Shown here: one piece after another, positions 36,601 through 44,514 of the stretch
How the letters are laid out: each line of letters begins with the position of its first letter
Position numbering within the stretch: the stretch's first letter is position 1
From: CAXBCP01 sp963974055
Lineage (GTDB): Bacteria; Pseudomonadota; Alphaproteobacteria; MPNO01; UBA830
Assembly: GCA_963974055.1 (NCBI GenBank)
Contig: CAXBCP010000016.1
Coordinates: 1 to 64,000 of the forward strand
DNA: 64,000 bases
Direction: 5' to 3'
Program-made: the position numbers and the translations under genes
The notes under the pieces: model-generated
The model's database searches: none
What the model was told of the DNA's origin: nothing
The model's input: only the letters and a program-made list of their open reading frames with translations

Positions 36601-38402
36601 TCCAGCCCGCTATTCGAGATAATCGGCTGGCGCACTTCGAGCCGTTTCAGGGTCGAGGTCCCCTCGAGATCGAGCAGGTTCGGGCGCGGACCGATGAACG
36701 ATACCAGCGACATCACGATTTCCTCGCGGATCGGATCGATCGGCGGGTTCGTGACCTGGGCGAAAAGCTGCTTGAAATAGGACGCGAGCGGCTTGGACTT
36801 CGACGACAGCGCCGAAATCGGGGTGTCGGTACCCATGGCCCCGATCGCTTCCTGGCCGGTCTGCGCCATCGGCGAGATCAGGAACTTGATGTCCTCCTCG
36901 GAATAGCCGAACGCCTGCTGGCGCTTGAGCAGCGGAATCGGCGACACCGTCGGTGCGCGGCCGGTATCCGGCAGGTCGCGCAGCTGGATCTGGGTATGGG
37001 CGAGCCATTCCTTGTAGGGGTGGCTGGCGGCGAGATCGGCCTTGAGGTCCTCGTCGGACACGATCTTGCCCTGTTCGAGGTCGATCAGGAGCATCTTGCC
37101 GGGCTGCAGCCGCCACTTGCGGACGATGTTCTCTTCCGGGATGTCGAGCACGCCCATCTCGGAGGCCAGCAGCACGTAGCCGTCCCGGGTTTCGAGATAG
37201 CGTGCCGGGCGCAGGCCGTTGCGGTCCAGCGTCGCGCCGATCACCCGGCCGTCGGTAAAGGCGATGGCCGCGGGGCCGTCCCACGGCTCCATCAGGGCGG
37301 CGTTGTATTCGTAGAACGCGCGCAGGGTTTCGTCCATCAGCGGATTGCCGGCCCAGGCTTCCGGGATCAGCATCATCATCGCATGCGGCAGCGAGTAGCC
37401 GCCCTGGTAGAGCAGTTCCAGCGCATTGTCGAAACAGGCCGAATCCGACTGGCCTTCATAGGAAATCGGCCACAGTTTCTGCATGTCGTGACCGTAGGTC
37501 GGCGACGACATGGTCGCCTGGCGCGCCGCCATCCAGTTGGAATTGCCGCGCAACGTGTTGATTTCGCCGTTATGGCAGATCATCCGGTAGGGATGCGCCA
37601 GCGGCCAGGACGGGAAGGTGTTCGTGGAAAACCGCTGGTGAACCAGCGCCAGCGCCGAGATTACGCGCTCGTCCTGCAGGTCCTTGTAGTATTTCACGAC
37701 GCCGTCGGCGAGGACGAGCCCCTTGTATACGATGGTCCGCGACGAACACGACACCGGGTAATAGCCGGCGGCGGCCTCCGGGTGGTTGGCGCGCACGTTG
37801 TTGGACGCGACCTTGCGGGCGACATAGAGCTTGCGCTCGAACGTGTCGTCGTCGGCGATATCCGGTCCGCGCGCGATGAAGACCTGGCGATGGGCCGGTT
37901 CCGTCGGCTTGACGCTTTCGCCGAGCACCGACGAATCCACAGGCACGTCGCGCCACCCGATGATCGAAAGCCCTTCCTGTTGCGCGGCCGCTTCATAGGC
38001 CGCCGCAATGGCGGCCCGGTGCGCTTCGTCGCGCGGCATGAACAGCTGTCCGACGCCGTAATGGTCGGGCGCCGGCAGGTCGAAGCCGAGCGCTTTCATC
38101 TCGGCGGCGAAAAATTCATGCGGCAACTGTATGAGAATCCCGGCGCCGTCGCCCGCCTTGGGGTCGGCACCGACCGCACCGCGGTGTTCGAGATTGCAGA
38201 GTATCTTGAGGCCGTCTTCGACGATCTTGCGGCTGCGCTCGTTCCGGATAGAGCAGATCATGCCGATTCCGCAGGCATCGTGCTCGTTCGCTGGATTATA
38301 AAGGCCCTGCGTCTGCCGAAGCCCGTCATAGAGAACGGGTGCGGCGCCGCCGGTCCCGACCGGGCCCGTGGATGTCTGCGTGTTCGGTTTCTTGTCTGCC
38401 AT
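33690..38402 (-). CDS. gltB: glutamate synthase (NADPH) large subunit
   Basis: 1570 residues, full length. The class II glutamine amidotransferase nucleophile Cys follows a removable propeptide at HDACGIGMICSIRN (about residue 44). The central domain and FMN-binding barrel follow, with GGKSNTGEGGEEVDR and PPPHHDIYSIEDLAQLI. The 3Fe-4S cysteines are in IMMRKCHLNTCPVGIATQD. A C-terminal GXGXG beta-helix closes the chain. It makes two glutamates from glutamine and 2-oxoglutarate, assimilating ammonia together with glutamine synthetase. Upstream lies a perfect TATAAT element and an inverted repeat (38526-38551). Confidence 0.97.
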   Translation of the reverse strand: MADKKPNTQTSTGPVGTGGAAPVLYDGLRQTQGLYNPANEHDACGIGMICSIRNERSRKIVEDGLKILCNLEHRGAVGADPKAGDGAGILIQLPHEFFAAEMKALGFDLPAPDHYGVGQLFMPRDEAHRAAIAAAYEAAAQQEGLSIIGWRDVPVDSSVLGESVKPTEPAHRQVFIARGPDIADDDTFERKLYVARKVASNNVRANHPEAAAGYYPVSCSSRTIVYKGLVLADGVVKYYKDLQDERVISALALVHQRFSTNTFPSWPLAHPYRMICHNGEINTLRGNSNWMAARQATMSSPTYGHDMQKLWPISYEGQSDSACFDNALELLYQGGYSLPHAMMMLIPEAWAGNPLMDETLRAFYEYNAALMEPWDGPAAIAFTDGRVIGATLDRNGLRPARYLETRDGYVLLASEMGVLDIPEENIVRKWRLQPGKMLLIDLEQGKIVSDEDLKADLAASHPYKEWLAHTQIQLRDLPDTGRAPTVSPIPLLKRQQAFGYSEEDIKFLISPMAQTGQEAIGAMGTDTPISALSSKSKPLASYFKQLFAQVTNPPIDPIREEIVMSLVSFIGPRPNLLDLEGTSTLKRLEVRQPIISNSGLEKIRAIGDIADNQFMTITLDITYNVQRGAEYMEEAIENLCTRVEESVDQGYNIIILSDRLLASDRVAIPSLLATSAVHHHLIRKGLRTSVGLVVETGEAREVHHFATLAGFGAEAINPWLAFETLQDLRETIDGDLTPDDVNKRYTKAIDKGLLKVMSKMGISTYQSYCGAQIFDAVGLKSSFVEKYFTGTHTAVEGVGLAEIALETLTRHADAFGNNPVYKHALDVGGEYAYRIRGEKHSWSPDTVADLQHAVRGNLPEKYRAYAAAINKQDEQLMTLRGLFRLKPATETGRSPVPLDEVEPAAEIVKRFATGAMSYGSISREAHTNLAIAMNRIGGKSNTGEGGEEVDRFTPMENGDSMRSAIKQVASGRFGVTAEYLVNADMIQIKMAQGAKPGEGGQLPGHKVDAVIAKVRHSTAGVGLISPPPHHDIYSIEDLAQLIFDLKNVTPTADISVKLVSEIGVGTVAAGVSKARADHVTISGFEGGTGASPLTSIKHAGSPWEIGLAETQQTLVMNDLRGRIAVQVDGGLRTGRDVAVGALLGADQFGFATAPLIASGCIMMRKCHLNTCPVGIATQDPQLRKKFTGTPEHVVNYFFFVAEEVRELMAEMGFRTFDEMIGQTEALDTDRAIDHWKANGLDFSNLFFKPVEADRVDIHHTTVQNHPIVDILDRKFIATAQKTLDDGTPVQAAFPICNTDRSAGTMLSGEVAMKYGHAGLPDDSIWFKLTGVAGQSFGAWVARGVTLELIGEANDYVGKGLSGGKLIVRPDPESGINPDESMIVGNTVLYGAVNGECYFRGIAGERFAVRNSGAIAVVEGAGDHGCEYMTGGIVVVLGETGRNFAAGMSGGIAYVLDESGDFERRCNLSMVDLEPVADEEEVMEKLHRSDIESHGLVDVRSDMTRFDAERLRQLIQNHVHYTASTLAQGILDNWDDYLPKFVKVMPVEYRRALQELQVEQTGEMNIGIRRG

Positions 38403-38525
38403 GGTCGGCTTCTCTTCTCAATTACTCGTATCGGCCCGAATTTTCGGAATTTGTTCCGACGTCAGCTGCGCCCCGAAAAAGGGTGCGTCAATCGCACATT
38501 CATGGAGGTCTGACAAGATTCCGTC

Positions 38526-38551
38526 TGACGGCGACTTATACAAAGCCGTCA
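38526..38551. promoter_or_regulatory. inverted repeat in the gltB upstream region
   Basis: TGACGGC and GCCGTCA, perfect 7-bp arms with a 12-base AT-rich spacer, 124 bases upstream of gltB. Further partial copies (CCGTC, CTGACGG) flank it. It could be an operator. Confidence 0.35.
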
Positions 38552-38584
38552 AACTGACGGGAATCGGTTTCGGACAGGCCGTAT

Positions 38585-38590
38585 ATTATA
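38585..38590 (-). promoter_or_regulatory. candidate -10 element for gltBD
   Basis: A perfect TATAAT on the minus strand in an otherwise GC-rich region, about 180 bases upstream of gltB. No convincing -35 hexamer is visible at 17 bases, so an activator would be needed. Confidence 0.3.
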
Positions 38591-38664
38591 CAAAACCGGT
38601 GCGAACTTGGCTACGGGGCGGAAAAGCTCTCTCCCGCTCCCTTTTCAGCGCCGGTATCGATAGT

Positions 38665-40476
38665 TCAGGCGGATGCGTTCAGGTAATCCCGCCACCCGCC
38701 ATGGGCGGTGATGTCCTTCGCCCCTTCGGCGCCCGCCGCTTCACAAACGAAACCCTTGACCAGGTCGCCGGATTCAAGTTCCAGCGTGCCGAGCCCGAGG
38801 GGCGCAGGAATCTGCACCAGGAGCCCGCCGACATTCTGCGGCGGCAATGCCCAGACCTCGACGGCGATCGACGCCCCGGCGCCCGGCGCCGTCATCCGCA
38901 CCATTCCCGGACGGACCGGCGAAAATTCCTCGAGCGAATACAGGCGATAGATTGCAGCCGTCCGGTCTTCGCGTACGAACCGGCCGCCGAGTTCGATCAG
39001 CTGGCTGTTCAGGGGCAAACCGCGCATATGGGCGCCATTGACCGCGATCGGCACGTAATCCGCCGGAACGCCGGCGGCGTCTTCGGCTGCCGCAACCGGC
39101 GGCAGGGCAATCCCGGTCGCCCCCATCGCGGGGCCTGCGTCGCGGTGCAGGATGCCGCCGATATCGCCCAGCCAGGCATCGCTGAAGGCGGGCCCGACCA
39201 GGGTGATCCCGAACGGACGGCCGTTCGCGGCGAACCCGGCAGGCACCGCAATCGCCGCCAGGTCCAGCAGGTTCACGAAATTGGTGTAATAGCCGAGATT
39301 GCTGTTGAGGCGGATCGGGTCGGCCTCGACCTCGGCGACCGTGTACATGCTGCCCGATGTCGGCAGCAGCATCGTATCGATACCGTCCCAGACGCCTTCG
39401 GCGCGGCGGGCCAGGTCGGCAAGCCGGTAGGTCGCCGCATAGACGTCGGCGGCATCGTAATTCGTGCCGTTCTCGACGATCGCACGGGTCACGGGATGGA
39501 AAGAGTCCGGCGATTTCTCGAGGAATTCGCGCAGCGCGACGTAGCGTTCGGCGACCCACGGGCCGTCATACAGCAGCGCCGCGGTTTCGGCGAAGGGCGC
39601 GAAATCGATCTCGACGACCGTCCCGCCGAGCGCAACCACGCGGTCGCACGCGGCGCGAAACGCCGCTTCATAGGCGTCGTCGCCGAAAAACTTCAGGTGG
39701 TCGCCCGCCGGCACGCCGAAGCGGAGACCGGTGACATCGTGCGGCGCGAGGCTCGGTTCGACGGCGGGCGCTGCGCGCGAATATCCGTCCTGCGCGTCGA
39801 ACCCGGCCATCGTATCGCGCACCGCCGCGCCGTCTTCCGCAGTCAGCGCAAACACGGACACGCAATCCAGCGTCCGGCAGGCCGGGACCACACCGCGCGT
39901 GCTGACGAGACCCTTGGTCGGCTTCACCCCGACGATATTGTTGAACCCCGCCGGCACCCGTCCGGAACCCGCCGTATCGGTACCGAGCGAAAAGCTCACC
40001 AGCCCCGCCGCGACCGCGACCCCCGACCCCGCGCTCGACCCGCCAGGCACACAGGACAGATCGAGCGCGTTGCGGCACACCCCGTAGGGGGTACGAACCC
40101 CGACCAGCCCGGTCGCGAACTGATCGAGATTGGTCTTGCCGATTAGAAGCGCCCCGGCATCGAGCAGGCGCTGAACCGCGGGCGCGGTTTCCACCGCGAT
40201 ATAGGAAAAATCGGGACAGGCCGCCGTCGTCGGCATGCCGGCGACGTCGATATTGTCCTTCACCGCGAAGGGCACGCCATAGAGCGGCAGGCCGTCCATC
40301 GGGGTTTCGGCCAGGGCCGCCGCCGCGGCGCGCAGATCCGCATCCGGCACCCGATATATCCAGACCGCGGGATCGTCATGCGCCGCGATGCGTTCCAGCA
40401 CGTCGTCGGCGATCTGTGCGGGGCTGAAATCGCCGCCGCGGTAACCGGCGCGCAGCGCCGCCAGGTCCAGCGACAT
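38665..40476 (-). CDS. atzF: allophanate hydrolase
   Basis: 603 residues from the ATG at 40476; a GTG three bases earlier has slightly better spacing from GGAGG. The amidase-signature domain has the Ser-Ser-Lys triad in VPFAVKDNIDVAG, GGSSAGSG and TDTAGSGRVPAGF. The C-terminal domain of about 130 residues (INGAHMRGLPLN-like segment NGAHMRGLPLNSQL) is the second, decarboxylation-promoting domain of AtzF. It converts allophanate to two ammonia and two CO2, the last step of biuret, cyanuric acid and urea-amidolyase-type breakdown. Last gene of the ten-gene operon; the start overlaps the GntR stop. Confidence 0.92.
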   Translation of the reverse strand: MSLDLAALRAGYRGGDFSPAQIADDVLERIAAHDDPAVWIYRVPDADLRAAAAALAETPMDGLPLYGVPFAVKDNIDVAGMPTTAACPDFSYIAVETAPAVQRLLDAGALLIGKTNLDQFATGLVGVRTPYGVCRNALDLSCVPGGSSAGSGVAVAAGLVSFSLGTDTAGSGRVPAGFNNIVGVKPTKGLVSTRGVVPACRTLDCVSVFALTAEDGAAVRDTMAGFDAQDGYSRAAPAVEPSLAPHDVTGLRFGVPAGDHLKFFGDDAYEAAFRAACDRVVALGGTVVEIDFAPFAETAALLYDGPWVAERYVALREFLEKSPDSFHPVTRAIVENGTNYDAADVYAATYRLADLARRAEGVWDGIDTMLLPTSGSMYTVAEVEADPIRLNSNLGYYTNFVNLLDLAAIAVPAGFAANGRPFGITLVGPAFSDAWLGDIGGILHRDAGPAMGATGIALPPVAAAEDAAGVPADYVPIAVNGAHMRGLPLNSQLIELGGRFVREDRTAAIYRLYSLEEFSPVRPGMVRMTAPGAGASIAVEVWALPPQNVGGLLVQIPAPLGLGTLELESGDLVKGFVCEAAGAEGAKDITAHGGWRDYLNASA

Positions 40477-41270
40477 CACGATTCCGCCTCCCCGGCGCGG
40501 TCCGGCCGGTCTTCGGACCGGTCTTGGGACCAGTCTTCGGTCCGCCCGTCGCTCCCGCCTTCGTCGCCGGGCTCATCCCCGTGTTCATCGCCGTCCTCGC
40601 CTGCGAAGGTCTCGGACACTTCGCCGACCACGCGGACATGGGCGATCGTCGCGGCCCGCGCCCCTTCCGCGTCGCCGCGCAGAATGGCATCGACGATAGC
40701 CTGGTGTTCCTCGAAGGACTTGACCATGCGCCGGTCGAGCCGGAACTGCGCGCCGCGAAACGGGTTCAGGCGCCGGCGCACGGATTCCGCGGATTCCGCG
40801 AGGAAATCGTTATGCGCGCCGCTATAGATCGCGCTGTGAAAGGACGTATTGAATTTCGCATATTCCAGCGGGTCGCCGTCCCGCACCAGGCGGGCCGAAT
40901 CCTGGTGAAAGGCGTCGAGCCGGTACCGTTCTTCGGCGGTCATGCGTTCGGCGGCGTAGCCGGCGCACAGGGCTTCGACATCGGCCATGACCTCGAACAT
41001 TTCGTTCAGGCGGCGGCGCCCCAGCGTTGCCACCATGACGCCCCGATGCCGCAGCCGGAACGCCAGGCCGGACGACACCAGCGCCTGCAGCGCTTCGCGC
41101 ACCGGCGTACGCGACACGTCGAACCGTTTGGCGATAGACGCCTCGTCGAGACGATCGCCCGGGGTGTACACCCCGTTGATGATCTCGGCAGACAGCTGCC
41201 GGTACAGAAATTCCGACCGGGAAAGCCCACCCTCGAGTCCCGCCAGCCGAAGCGTAAATCCCTGTCTCAC
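40476..41270 (-). CDS. GntR family (FCD subfamily) transcriptional regulator with acidic tail
   Basis: 264 residues from a GTG with GGGAG upstream. N-terminal winged helix: IINGVYTPGDRLDEASIAKRFDVSRTPVREALQALVSSGLAF. The FCD effector domain follows (about residues 90-225) with the metal-ligand-type D..FH, H and H residues. The last ~40 residues form an unusual Asp/Glu/Gly/Arg low-complexity tail (EDGDEHGDEPGDEGG...). It sits inside the biuret operon and is probably its regulator; the twin TTGTATGCAAT sites at 48.8-49.1 kb are candidate operators. Confidence 0.9.
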   Translation of the reverse strand: MRQGFTLRLAGLEGGLSRSEFLYRQLSAEIINGVYTPGDRLDEASIAKRFDVSRTPVREALQALVSSGLAFRLRHRGVMVATLGRRRLNEMFEVMADVEALCAGYAAERMTAEERYRLDAFHQDSARLVRDGDPLEYAKFNTSFHSAIYSGAHNDFLAESAESVRRRLNPFRGAQFRLDRRMVKSFEEHQAIVDAILRGDAEGARAATIAHVRVVGEVSETFAGEDGDEHGDEPGDEGGSDGRTEDWSQDRSEDRPDRAGEAES

Positions 41271-41280
41271 GCGATTCTCC

Positions 41281-41649
41281 CTATCTCACCGATGTCTTAG
41301 GCATTTCGAATTGTACAGGCTTTTCCCAGATCGCTAGCACCACGCAACCTTCGTCGCTGCGCACGGTGTGGCTCGACCCGGGCGGACTGATCAGCACCGA
41401 ACCGGCGCGGTAATCGCCGCTTTCGTCGGACTGGCTGCCTTCGAGCACCAGTATATGTTCGTAGGCCGGGTGCCAGTGCCACGGAATCGCGGTGTTTGGC
41501 TGGTATTTCAGGAATGCCGAGGCCGGTCCGGATTGCCCGTTCGAATACACCCAGGACGCCTGTACGCCGGGTTTGAAATCCTCCCAGTCGCGCGTCGAAA
41601 AATCGCCGGCAGCGGCGAACAGTTCCGTCAGGGATAAAGATTGCATCAT
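41281..41649 (-). CDS. cupin domain protein
   Basis: 122 residues from the ATG at 41649, which overlaps the preceding hydrolase stop (ATGA). One cupin barrel: motif 1 is PWHWHPAYEHILVLEGS (HxH...E...), motif 2 is GSVLISPPGSSHTVRSDEG with the fourth metal-ligand His. Small cupins of this type may be metal-dependent enzymes or ligand sensors. In this operon it could be an accessory amidohydrolase or isomerase of ureide breakdown; that is inference. Confidence 0.82.
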   Translation of the reverse strand: MMQSLSLTELFAAAGDFSTRDWEDFKPGVQASWVYSNGQSGPASAFLKYQPNTAIPWHWHPAYEHILVLEGSQSDESGDYRAGSVLISPPGSSHTVRSDEGCVVLAIWEKPVQFEMPKTSVR

Positions 41650-42320
41650 GGCGTTCCGGCCTCCAGTGCCTGCACTATGTCGCTGGTCGTCGCGGCGCAT
41701 CCGACAATCCCGCCCTGGGCGGTCATCATGTCGATCGCCGCCCGTTTAAATTCGGGAAAATAGCTTTCGGTCGCATCCTCGGCGATCAGGGTTTCGTATC
41801 CCCGGTCCGCCGCTTCGCGCATGGTCGTCTGAACGCAGACCTCAGTCGTGACCCCGGCAAAGACGAGATGCGTAATCCCCGCGGCGTCGAGAATGGAATT
41901 GAGCTCCGTGGCGTAGAACGCCCCCTTCCCCGGCTTGTCGATCACGGTTTCGCCATCGGTCGGATACAGTTCGGGGACGATATCGTTGCCCGGCTCCCCC
42001 GCGATCAGTATCCGCCCCATCGGCCCCTGGTCTCCGATCGCGACCTGTGCATCGCCGCGCCGCCGTTTCGCGGGCGGACAATCGGACAGGTCCGGACGAT
42101 GCGCCTCCCTGGTGTGAATGACGGTCATGCCGTGCTGCCGGAAGGCGGCAATCAGTTTCGCGACGGCCGGCACGATAGCCTGAAGCAGCGTGACATCGTT
42201 GCCCAGCGATTCCCCGAAGCCGCCCGGTTCGACAAAATCGCGCTGCATATCGATGACGATCAGCGCGATGCGCTGCGGCGGGGCCGACAGGACAAACGGG
42301 CGGGACGGGAACACGATCAT
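41646..42320 (-). CDS. isochorismatase-like cysteine hydrolase, paralogue of BiuH
   Basis: 224 residues. The Asp-Lys-Cys triad is complete: IVIDMQRDFVEPGG, VIDKPGKGAFYATEL and AGVTTEVCVQTTMRE. It shares whole blocks with the biuret hydrolase two genes upstream (HTREAHRPDLSD, GRIL..GEPG, DKPGKG.FYAT). The blocks differ after the Cys, where BiuH has LLEDCCGATD and this protein has AEDATESYFPE. It is therefore a family member with probably altered specificity; a triuret hydrolase- or carboxyureide-type substrate is possible. It lies one base after the ABC ATPase gene and overlaps the cupin gene. Confidence 0.85.
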   Translation of the reverse strand: MIVFPSRPFVLSAPPQRIALIVIDMQRDFVEPGGFGESLGNDVTLLQAIVPAVAKLIAAFRQHGMTVIHTREAHRPDLSDCPPAKRRRGDAQVAIGDQGPMGRILIAGEPGNDIVPELYPTDGETVIDKPGKGAFYATELNSILDAAGITHLVFAGVTTEVCVQTTMREAADRGYETLIAEDATESYFPEFKRAAIDMMTAQGGIVGCAATTSDIVQALEAGTP

Positions 42321-42321
42321 T

Positions 42322-43833
42322 TCAGTGGCCCGCCATGTGCTGGCCGATAATCTGCACGTCCGCCGCGGCGATCGGCGTCTCGAAGACGAATTCGCCGTCC
42401 AGCATTACGACGATCCGGTCGGCCAGTTCGAACAGTTCGTCCAGATCCTCGCTGACCAGCAGTACCGCGGCGCCGCCGTTGCGTGCCGCCATAATCTGGC
42501 TGCGGATATCCGACACCGCCGCGAAATCCAGTCCGAAACAGGGATTGGCGACGATCAGGATATCGACGTCGCCGGACAGTTCGCGGGCCAGCACGGTGCG
42601 CTGCACGTTGCCGCCGGACAGGGTGCCGAGCGCCGCTGCCGGACCGGGCGTCTTGATGTTGAAGCGCTCGATCAGGTCGCGCGCCGCGGCGACGATTTCG
42701 CCGTCGCTCATCAGCCAGCCGCCCTGCGTGAAGGGCGGCAGATCGAAATTGCGGAAGGCGAGGTTCTCCGCCACCGTCATCTCCGCGACACAGCCGTTGC
42801 GCAGCGGCTCTTCGGGCAGGGAAAAGACCTTGTGGCGCATCATTTCGGCGCGCGTCGCGCCATAGGCGTCGCCATGGATCGAGACCGCGCCACATTCCGC
42901 TTCGCGCTGGCCGGACAGCGCTTCGACCAGTTCGCGCTGACCGTTGCCGGACACGCCGGCGATGCCGACGATTTCGCCGGCCCTGAGGTCGAGCGAAACG
43001 TTGCCAACGGCGGGAAGGCCCGTATCGTCGTTCACCGTCAGGCCGTCGATCACCACCCGCGTTTCACCGGCGGCCGAATTCGTGCGGTCGGCCGGGCGCG
43101 GCAGTTCCGGCGCCCCGATCATCATTTCCGCCATCTGCGCCGTCGTCAGGTCGGCAACGGCGCCGTCACCTGCTTTGCGGCCTCGGCGCAGCACCGTGAC
43201 ATCGTCGCAGAACGCCATGACTTCACGAAACTTGTGCGTGATCATCACCACGGACAGCGCACCGTCATGCGCCATTTCGCAGAGCAGCCCGAGCACTTCA
43301 TCCGCTTCGCCCGGGGTCAGCACGCTTGTCGGCTCGTCAAGGATGAGGATCCGGTTTTCCAGGTAAAGCTGCTTCAGAATTTCGACTTTCTGGCGTTCGC
43401 CCGCCGACAGGCCGTTTACGGGCGCCCGCGGATCGATCCGGAACGGCATCTTTTCCATGAACGCGTCCAGCGTGCCGAGTTCCGTTTTCCAGTCGATAAC
43501 CCTGGGCAGATGCGGCCGCGACAGGACCAGGTTCTCCGCCACCGTCATGTTCGGCACCAGGGTGAAATGCTGGTAGACCATGCCGATGCCGAGCTCATGC
43601 GCCTCGCGCGGATTCGAGATAACCTCCTGCCGCCCGTTGACCAGCATTTCGCCGCGATCGGCCTGGTAATATCCCATGATGCATTTGACGAGCGTGCTTT
43701 TGCCCGCGCCGTTTTCCCCCAGCAGCGCGTGCACGCTGCCCGCCCGCACTTTCAGCGACACGTCGTCAAGCGCGGCGACGGGGCCGAAATGCTTTGTCAT
43801 GCCGATGGCCTCGAGGGAAATCATGTCGGTCAC
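42322..43833 (-). CDS. BMP-family (nucleoside/purine-type) ABC transporter ATP-binding protein, two fused domains
   Basis: 503 residues from a GTG at 43833 that overlaps the biuH stop (GTGA); an ATG at 43824 is an alternative start. Two ABC domains. The first has Walker A GENGAGKST, signature LSAGERQKVEI and Walker B ILILDEPTSVL. The second has a degenerate Walker A (GIAGVSGNGQRE) and LSGGNVQRTVLARELSG. This asymmetry is normal for RbsA/YufO-type ATPases. It powers the two permeases encoded upstream. Confidence 0.9.
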   Translation of the reverse strand: MTDMISLEAIGMTKHFGPVAALDDVSLKVRAGSVHALLGENGAGKSTLVKCIMGYYQADRGEMLVNGRQEVISNPREAHELGIGMVYQHFTLVPNMTVAENLVLSRPHLPRVIDWKTELGTLDAFMEKMPFRIDPRAPVNGLSAGERQKVEILKQLYLENRILILDEPTSVLTPGEADEVLGLLCEMAHDGALSVVMITHKFREVMAFCDDVTVLRRGRKAGDGAVADLTTAQMAEMMIGAPELPRPADRTNSAAGETRVVIDGLTVNDDTGLPAVGNVSLDLRAGEIVGIAGVSGNGQRELVEALSGQREAECGAVSIHGDAYGATRAEMMRHKVFSLPEEPLRNGCVAEMTVAENLAFRNFDLPPFTQGGWLMSDGEIVAAARDLIERFNIKTPGPAAALGTLSGGNVQRTVLARELSGDVDILIVANPCFGLDFAAVSDIRSQIMAARNGGAAVLLVSEDLDELFELADRIVVMLDGEFVFETPIAAADVQIIGQHMAGH

Positions 43834-44513
43834 GAGATCGCGACGATCAGATCGGCGGAATTCGACACTGCGCCGAACACGCCGCCCTGCATCTTGACCA
43901 TATTCAGGGCGGCCTCGTGATTGCCCCGGTCGGTGGCGCCGCAGCAATCTTCCAGCAGCAGGCATTCATAGCCGCGGTCGTTCGCATCGCGCATCGTGGT
44001 ATGCACGCACACATCGGTCGTGATGCCGGCGATAATCAGGTTGTCGACACCCATTCCGTGCAGCAGCAGATCCAGGTCGGTCGCATAGAACGATCCCTTG
44101 CCCGGTTTGTCGATGACCGGCTCGCCGTCCAGCGGCGCCAGTTCGTCGATGATTTCCCAGCCCGGCTCGCCGCGGACCAGGATACGCCCGCAGGGCCCGG
44201 CATCGCCGATACCCGCGCCGATCTGCTGCGACCGCCAGCGCTTGTTCGCCGGCAGGTCGGACAGGTCGGGCCGGTGCCCTTCGCGGGTGTGGATGATGTG
44301 ATAGCCGGCGGCGCGCATCGCCGCGAGCACGGCCCCGATCGGTTCGATCGGCGCACGCGTCAGCGACAGGTCGTAGCCCATCTTGTCGACATACCCGCCT
44401 TCGCCGCAGAAATCGGTCTGCATGTCGATCACGATCAGCGCCGTGTTGTCGGGCCGCAGCGCGCCGTTCCACGGCCACGGGTAGGGATCGGCGGGAAGGT
44501 AAATATCGGCCAT
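43830..44513 (-). CDS. biuH: biuret hydrolase (biuret amidohydrolase)
   Basis: 227 residues, isochorismatase-like hydrolase. The N-terminal DPYPWPWNGALRPDNTALIV leads into the catalytic Asp in IDMQTDFCGEGGYVDKMGYD. The catalytic Lys is in DKPGKGSFYATDLDLLL and the catalytic Cys in AGITTDVCVHTTMRD, followed by LLLEDCCGATDRGNH. From memory of the family this matches the characterised Rhizobium leguminosarum BiuH block by block. It hydrolyses biuret to allophanate and ammonia. The allophanate hydrolase AtzF is encoded in the same operon. It starts one base after the formamidase stop. Confidence 0.88.
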   Translation of the reverse strand: MADIYLPADPYPWPWNGALRPDNTALIVIDMQTDFCGEGGYVDKMGYDLSLTRAPIEPIGAVLAAMRAAGYHIIHTREGHRPDLSDLPANKRWRSQQIGAGIGDAGPCGRILVRGEPGWEIIDELAPLDGEPVIDKPGKGSFYATDLDLLLHGMGVDNLIIAGITTDVCVHTTMRDANDRGYECLLLEDCCGATDRGNHEAALNMVKMQGGVFGAVSNSADLIVAIS

Positions 44514-44514
44514 C

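Noticed and set aside
33726..38513. Two long plus-strand open frames opposite gltB
   Set aside because: gltB is unmistakable on the minus strand; the opposite frames have shadow composition.
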